Positions 4,906 to 9,446 of a DNA stretch of 9,446 bases are shown one piece after another. Both the position numbers and the translations under genes were made by a program. Under the pieces are notes generated by a model. That model worked only from the letters and a program-made list of their open reading frames with translations. It did not search any database and was not told the DNA's origin. Every line of letters starts with the position of its first letter. Within the stretch, counting starts at the first letter, position 1. The DNA is from Candidatus Sumerlaeota bacterium (GTDB lineage: Bacteria > Sumerlaeota > Sumerlaeia > JADFCT01). The stretch is taken from assembly GCA_017161665.1 (NCBI GenBank), contig JADFCT010000128.1:1-9446 (forward strand), written 5' to 3'.

Positions 4906-7527
4906 ATGTCCCGAACCGCCTTGCGGTTGGACGAGGAAATGGTCGATTTCCCGTCCACGCGCAACAGCTATGGCGCCATCGCCTCCGGCGTGCTGTATGT
5001 GCTGGCCGCCGCTCTGTTAATCTCACTGTTGATCAGCCGACGTTACCCCAGTCTGATCGGCGCCGCCGGCGCTCAGATCAATGCGGTCCTGTTGTTCACC
5101 TTCGGCCGCGTGGGCGCTTACGGCATTCCCGCCTTTCTGGGACTGACGGCAACCGGGATTATCCTTCGGTGGTCCTGGAAGCGCATGGTCCTGGTGGCCA
5201 TGGCCGTCTTTGTCTTCACCATCGCCCTGACAGCCTTTATCAGTCTGGGAATCGTAACCACCGAAAATTATCCGCGCAATGACGCCTTTGCTTTTCGGAC
5301 GGCCGGGGTCCTGGCCGAATTTATCATCCATCCCTATGGACTGGGTTTACCCAAAATCATCGGCCCCCTGGCCTGCCGCGCCCTGCTCATCAGCATGATG
5401 ACGGGAGCCGGACTCGTGGTGATGGGATTTGCGCCCATTCGGTGGCTGGGACAGGCCATCCTGTTTGGACTCCGACTCCTTCGCGGCCGCCACAAATCCC
5501 CCACGCCCGCCAGCGTCACACCGGCCGCAGCCGAATTAAATCCAACCAGCGCTTTGTTCCATCGCGAATCGTCCATGGGACGCATTTTTCAGCCCCGCCC
5601 CAATCAGGGCTTTTCGACACCACCGCCCCTCGCGGGTGATCGACCGGCGATTGACGAAGGGATTCGCGCCATCATGACGAATCCCACGCCCCCGGTCGAC
5701 CTTGACTCGAATAACGCGCTCCATGGCATGGCGACCACCGGAAAAGCCGGAGCCGTCATGGCGCCGGCCACGACGACCGACAGCGGCGGAATCGAAATCG
5801 TTTACCCGGAAAAACCCTTCAGCAAAGACAAAAACCTGGAGGCTGGCCCGGCCGCGCCCCTGGATTTGGATCGGGCCGGACGTCTGGGACGCCCACCGGT
5901 CGAAGCGCAACAAGAAGAACTGGACCTGTTCATCCAATATCAGAAGCCCCCCATGAACCTGCTGTCTCTGCCGCCGGCCGACTCCGTGGTCAACACCCCG
6001 CCGGAAGAACTCAAGGCCCACGCCGAGCTGCTCGAACAAAAACTGTTGGACTTCAAGATCGAAGCCCAGGTGGTTAAAATCACCCAAGGCCCCACGATCA
6101 CCCGGTTCGAGGTCAAGCCCGCGCCGGGCATCAAGGTCAGTAAAATCGCCTCACTGGAAAAAGACATGGCCATGGCCATGTCGGCACTGTCCGTCCGCAT
6201 CCAGGCCCCCATCCCGGGCAAGGACACTGTGGGAATCGAAGCGCCCAACAAACACCCGAATCCCGTCTTCCTGCGTGAAATCATGGACACAAGCGCCTTC
6301 CGGGATTTCAAAAAACCGCTGCCCTTCTGTCTGGGCAAAACCATATCCGGTCAACCCATGGTCGTGGAACTCGCTTCCATGCCCCATCTATTGATCGCGG
6401 GCACAACCGGTTCCGGTAAGTCAGTCTGCCTCAACGGCATCATCTGCTCCTTCCTGATGCGCTACGCGCCCGATGAACTCAAGATGATCATGATCGACCC
6501 CAAGCGCGTGGAACTCAATGTGTACCAGCATATCCCCCACCTCCTGGCCCCGGTGGTCAGCGACCCGCGCAAAGCGTCGGGCGCCTTGAACTGGATGGTC
6601 GAGGAGATGGAGAAACGCTATAAACTCCTCGCCGAATTCAGCGTCCGTAACATCGACGGCTACAACTCGCTTTTCGACCCCACAAATCCGAGCAAAAAAA
6701 TCATCGGCCGGAACCTGGCGCTCATGCCCCGGATCGTCGTCATCATCGACGAGCTGGCCGACCTCATGCTCGTGGCCAAAAACGAAGTGGAAGAAGCAAT
6801 CATCCGGCTGGCTCAGATGGCCCGTGCCGTCGGGATTCACCTGATTCTGGCCACGCAGCGGCCGTCGGTCAACGTCATCACCGGTATCATTAAGGCCAAC
6901 TTCCCCGCTCGCATCGCCTTCCAGGTTTCATCCAATGTGGACTCGCGGACCATCCTGGACATGAAGGGCGCCGAAGCGCTGCTGGGAAAAGGCGACATGC
7001 TGTATCTGTCCGGAATCACGCCACGCCCCGAACGCCTTCAGGGATGCTTTGTCTCCGACAAAGAAGTGGAAGACCTCGCCGATTTCATCCGCGCCCAACA
7101 ACGGGCCGTTTACGTGAAAGAGGACTTCGAGGATCCGAAGGAAAAAGAAACCGACAGTGACGATAAACGCAAACCGACCGGCGGTTCCGGCGCCTCTCGC
7201 GACGGCAGCGACTGGGAACTCATGGGCCAAATGAGCCACAACGACGGTCAGCCCATGGACAGCCAGGAGATCTGGAGCGAATATCTGAGAGATGATCTGT
7301 TCCGCGCCGCCGCGCGCTTGATCCTCCAACACAATAAAGGGTCTGTTTCTCTGATTCAACGTCGGCTGAAAATCGGGTTTGCGCGCTCGGGCCGATTAAT
7401 GGATATGATGGAGGAAGCCGGTATCGTGGGCGAATACAAAGGCAGCAAGCCGCGCGAAATCCGGATCGATCCGCTCGAATACCTGCGGCTGATCGATGAC
7501 TTCGAGGCAATGGAAGACGAGGAATGA
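4906..7527 (+). CDS. ftsK: DNA translocase FtsK/SpoIIIE
   Basis: The product is a membrane-anchored, ATP-driven DNA pump at the division septum that moves chromosome termini into daughter cells. The 873 residues are close to SpoIIIE in length and well below E. coli FtsK (about 1,330). Residues about 20-185 hold the hydrophobic membrane domain, consistent with four helices. A Pro/Ala-rich linker runs to about 340. The motor starts with the alpha region (P-P-E-E-L, V-K-I-T-Q-G-P-T-I-T-R-F-E). Walker A is G-T-T-G-S-G-K-S (499-506). Walker B is V-V-I-I-D-E-L-A-D, with D615 and E616. A-T-Q-R-P-S-V (649-655) and the R-I-A-F-Q-V-S-S-N-V-D-S-R-T-I-L-D block are typical FtsK signatures. After an acidic hydrophilic linker (about 740-785), a winged-helix gamma domain (about 792-860) ends the protein; in the family it reads polar KOPS/SRS motifs. 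The stop codon overlaps the start of the next gene (ATGA), suggesting translational coupling. Confidence 0.97.
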   Translation: MSRTALRLDEEMVDFPSTRNSYGAIASGVLYVLAAALLISLLISRRYPSLIGAAGAQINAVLLFTFGRVGAYGIPAFLGLTATGIILRWSWKRMVLVAMAVFVFTIALTAFISLGIVTTENYPRNDAFAFRTAGVLAEFIIHPYGLGLPKIIGPLACRALLISMMTGAGLVVMGFAPIRWLGQAILFGLRLLRGRHKSPTPASVTPAAAELNPTSALFHRESSMGRIFQPRPNQGFSTPPPLAGDRPAIDEGIRAIMTNPTPPVDLDSNNALHGMATTGKAGAVMAPATTTDSGGIEIVYPEKPFSKDKNLEAGPAAPLDLDRAGRLGRPPVEAQQEELDLFIQYQKPPMNLLSLPPADSVVNTPPEELKAHAELLEQKLLDFKIEAQVVKITQGPTITRFEVKPAPGIKVSKIASLEKDMAMAMSALSVRIQAPIPGKDTVGIEAPNKHPNPVFLREIMDTSAFRDFKKPLPFCLGKTISGQPMVVELASMPHLLIAGTTGSGKSVCLNGIICSFLMRYAPDELKMIMIDPKRVELNVYQHIPHLLAPVVSDPRKASGALNWMVEEMEKRYKLLAEFSVRNIDGYNSLFDPTNPSKKIIGRNLALMPRIVVIIDELADLMLVAKNEVEEAIIRLAQMARAVGIHLILATQRPSVNVITGIIKANFPARIAFQVSSNVDSRTILDMKGAEALLGKGDMLYLSGITPRPERLQGCFVSDKEVEDLADFIRAQQRAVYVKEDFEDPKEKETDSDDKRKPTGGSGASRDGSDWELMGQMSHNDGQPMDSQEIWSEYLRDDLFRAAARLILQHNKGSVSLIQRRLKIGFARSGRLMDMMEEAGIVGEYKGSKPREIRIDPLEYLRLIDDFEAMEDEE

Positions 7528-8975
7528 CGGCGCGAAATCCAACGGACGACGCCCTTCCCCCCGACGGAATCGATTCAAGCAATCCCGCCGATTGGCCGCC
7601 CATGCCCGAAACGCGCGCCATTCGCTATGGCATTCGACAAAACGCCACGCCCCAGTCCATACGAGCCGATCTCAACCGACTGGCCCGATGTGGCTTCAAC
7701 ACCGTCATCGTCAGCGCTTTTCGACATGGCTACACCGCCTATCCCTCCGAGGCCATGGCCCGAGCCGGCCTGCCGGCCATCCATCCCGCCTTCCGCAAAC
7801 GCGACATGCTCTCCGAACTCTTCAAACGCGCCGAAACACTGGGGCTGAGTATTTGGGGACGGATTGAATTGCTGAACGTGGGGTCGGATCTGCTCACCGG
7901 GCAGGGGCCCATTTTGAATCGATATCCCGAATGGACCCTGCGCAAGCGCCCCTGGTTCAGCAAACTCGTAGGCGATGACCGCGAACGCTATTTCCTAAAC
8001 CCCGCCCATCCCGCGGCCCGACGCTTGATTGGCGATGTGGCCCATGAATTGACCGAACGGTACCCCTTCGTCGGCATTTATCTCAACGATCTCCGCTACC
8101 CCCGCTCCCTGAATCAACCGACGGCGAATCGCCAGGCGCGGGATCTCAACGCCTTCGCCGAACAAATGGAACCACCCATCAGCCCGGATCGCATCAAGAC
8201 TATGCTCCATGGCAAACAGGACGACGAGACCAAAGCCCTTTTAGAACAACTGGCCGCCTGGCGCAGTCAACAATTGGACGAAACCCTGCGCTATCTGCAC
8301 TGTCGAATGACGCGCGGGTGCTCCCGAATATGGCTGGTCTCACAAGCCGTCGGCGCCTATGACGTCGAAGAAGCCCAAAACAACCTGCAGGGCGACTGGG
8401 TACGGTGGCTGACACAACAATATCTCGACGGCGCCACCCCATACTATAAAGGCATGAGCGACGAGGATTTTGAACGAGCCCTGAGCGCCGACGTGGCGGC
8501 GATTCCGGACGACCGGGCCCTGTATCCCCTTCTGGACAAAACAGACCTGACCGGGGAATCCAAACGCATTGATATCATTCGCTCCCTGCCCATCTATGGA
8601 TTCGTCTTTCGCTCCTTCCACAGCCTGGAGGATGAGGAATGGGCCCTCTTGGGAAAAGCCTTGCGGCGACCGGCGAAACCGATCGAAATCTCACCCTATC
8701 AAAGCGCGCGCCTCGCCTTGGAGGAAAGTATCCGAATCCTGACGAAACAATCGGATATTTCAGCCTTTTTCACAGATTTGCTCAAACTCATCCCCGCCAA
8801 TGGTGACCGGGTCGATCGCCTGAGCGGCGCCCAGACCCGGAGCATTGGAAAAAATCTGATCAACATCGAACGAAAAATTGCGGACGGTGAAATCCGCCTG
8901 GAAAATGAAGACCGACGCGCCGTGCGCTGGATGGCTCTCGCCCGAAAATGCCTCCTCCTGGGCCGACGTTTCTGA
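7524..8975 (+). CDS. GHL10/DUF187-type glycoside-hydrolase-like protein
   Basis: The 483-residue product resembles the GHL10 family (YngK, and E. coli DigH/YddW), whose TIM-barrel members act on glycans. Matching blocks are: I-R-A-D-L-N-R-L-A-R-C-G-F-N-T-V-I-V (46-63) with H-G-Y-T-A-Y-P-S (68-75), the usual first strand region; L-G-L-S-I-W-G-R-I-E (106-115); F-L-N-P-A-H-P-A-A-R (157-166); Y-P-F-V-G-I-Y-L-N-D-L-R-Y-P (180-193); and G-D-W-V-R-W-L (290-296). In relatives I recall the fourth block as G-I-H-x-D-D-Y-x-Y-P; here the first Asp of the pair is Asn188 and the second is Asp189. The first 30 residues are polar and proline-rich, with no signal peptide or lipobox, so the protein looks cytoplasmic, unlike DigH. 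About 180 C-terminal residues are not assigned. The ATG overlaps the ftsK stop by four bases, with a GACGAGG just before it. The fold call is fairly good; enzyme activity and substrate are unknown. Confidence 0.72.
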   Translation: MTARNPTDDALPPDGIDSSNPADWPPMPETRAIRYGIRQNATPQSIRADLNRLARCGFNTVIVSAFRHGYTAYPSEAMARAGLPAIHPAFRKRDMLSELFKRAETLGLSIWGRIELLNVGSDLLTGQGPILNRYPEWTLRKRPWFSKLVGDDRERYFLNPAHPAARRLIGDVAHELTERYPFVGIYLNDLRYPRSLNQPTANRQARDLNAFAEQMEPPISPDRIKTMLHGKQDDETKALLEQLAAWRSQQLDETLRYLHCRMTRGCSRIWLVSQAVGAYDVEEAQNNLQGDWVRWLTQQYLDGATPYYKGMSDEDFERALSADVAAIPDDRALYPLLDKTDLTGESKRIDIIRSLPIYGFVFRSFHSLEDEEWALLGKALRRPAKPIEISPYQSARLALEESIRILTKQSDISAFFTDLLKLIPANGDRVDRLSGAQTRSIGKNLINIERKIADGEIRLENEDRRAVRWMALARKCLLLGRRF

Positions 8976-9106
8976 GCCCACCACCCCCAAACGATCCCCC
9001 CGATCCCCAACGATCATCCTTCAGGTTTTGGGATGGAACAGATTCGCGTTTGAAAATTTGAATTCGTGCGATTCGTAAAAAAAAGGATTTCTTATTTCCG
9101 CCCGTT
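8976..9106. other. Convergent intergenic region
   Basis: This 131-base gap lies between two converging genes. On the minus strand a run of eight U (9077-9084) follows the radical SAM stop by 22 bases, but the sequence before it forms only a weak stem (GGA/UCC). It may be a poor terminator for that gene. On the plus strand CATCC/GGATG can pair across an 11-base loop shortly after the GHL10 stop, with no U-run. I see no gene here. Confidence 0.35.
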
Positions 9107-9446
9107 TTATTTCTTCGGGTCCGCCGGTTGGGTCAGCAGGGCTTTCAATCGTTGGTGCGCCGCGCGGACATAATTGAGGAAGACGCGGGGCGAGCGGATG
9201 CGTCTCAAGGTTCTCCAGATATAGGAGGGGCGCAGAGTGAGTTTGAGCAGCGCCCGGCGACGCCATTGGGTCAGTTCTTCACTGGACAATCCATAGGAGC
9301 GTATAACGGCCTTTGAATAGGCGCCCGCCGTCGGCGCGCCGCCTTCAAACAACGCATCCCGAACCGCCAGGTCCCACAGTGCCGTCCCCGGCAGGGGGGT
9401 GGCGACGTTGAAGTCGAAAAAATCGGCATCCAGGGCGCGGGCAAAT
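9107..9446 (-). CDS. B12-binding-type radical SAM protein, C-terminal fragment
   Basis: Only the last 112 codons are in the window; the start lies beyond the right edge. The fragment begins F-A-R-A-L-D-A-D-F-F-D-F-N-V-A-T-P-L-P-G-T followed by A-L-W-D-L-A. This matches the end of the radical SAM barrel in cobalamin-binding (BchE/HpnP-like) Fe-S oxidoreductases, where D-F-x-x-A-T-P-x-P-G-T is common. The tail has L-S-S-E-E-L, then R-R-R-A-L-L-K-L-T-L-R-P-S-Y-I-W-R-T-L-R, the usual C-terminal helical segment. The CxxxCxxC cluster motif and any B12 domain would lie outside the window, so they cannot be checked. The family is broad (methyl transfer, ring and lipid modification), so no specific reaction can be named. 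It converges on the GHL10 gene and is not in its operon. Confidence 0.75.
   Translation of the reverse strand, partial: FARALDADFFDFNVATPLPGTALWDLAVRDALFEGGAPTAGAYSKAVIRSYGLSSEELTQWRRRALLKLTLRPSYIWRTLRRIRSPRVFLNYVRAAHQRLKALLTQPADPKK

Overview
The window is a piece of a moderately GC-rich bacterial chromosome. Gram-negative-style secretion and division genes are present, and no phage, plasmid or insertion-sequence genes are visible. It holds four complete protein genes and two genes cut by the window edges. The gene mix (a subtilase with a signal peptide and long extracellular tail, a short FtsK, a GHL10-type protein, a B12-type radical SAM protein) fits an uncultured, free-living bacterium. 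The sequence alone does not allow me to name a phylum.

Layout from left to right. Bases 1-127 (minus) encode the N-terminus of a manganese efflux pump, MntP. A strong GC hairpin lies between it and the next gene. Bases 225-3101 (minus) encode a 958-residue secreted subtilisin-family protease with a prodomain, an intact catalytic triad and an unrecognised C-terminal half. Upstream of it, on the same strand, is homoserine dehydrogenase (hom, 3197-4486), the branch enzyme for threonine and methionine synthesis. A 419-base divergent intergenic region (4487-4905) follows. On the plus strand ftsK (4906-7527) encodes the division-associated DNA translocase. It overlaps by four bases the next gene (7524-8975), a GHL10/DUF187-type glycoside-hydrolase-like protein. 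A short convergent gap leads to the C-terminus of a B12-binding-type radical SAM protein (9107 to the right edge, minus).

The most interesting part is the region before hom. Read on the hom strand, it can fold into a compact three-way junction followed by several hairpins. It ends in an intrinsic-terminator-like hairpin with a run of eight U, 26 bases before the hom start codon. This is the layout of a transcription attenuator or riboswitch, yet it matches no class I recognise and I see no regulatory leader peptide rich in Thr, Ile or Met codons. The second point of interest is the apparent translational coupling of ftsK to a GHL10-type protein. E. coli DigH, a member of the GHL10 family, acts on septal peptidoglycan, but the protein here has no visible signal peptide.

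All structures were found by reading complementary arms by eye; no folding program or database search was run.
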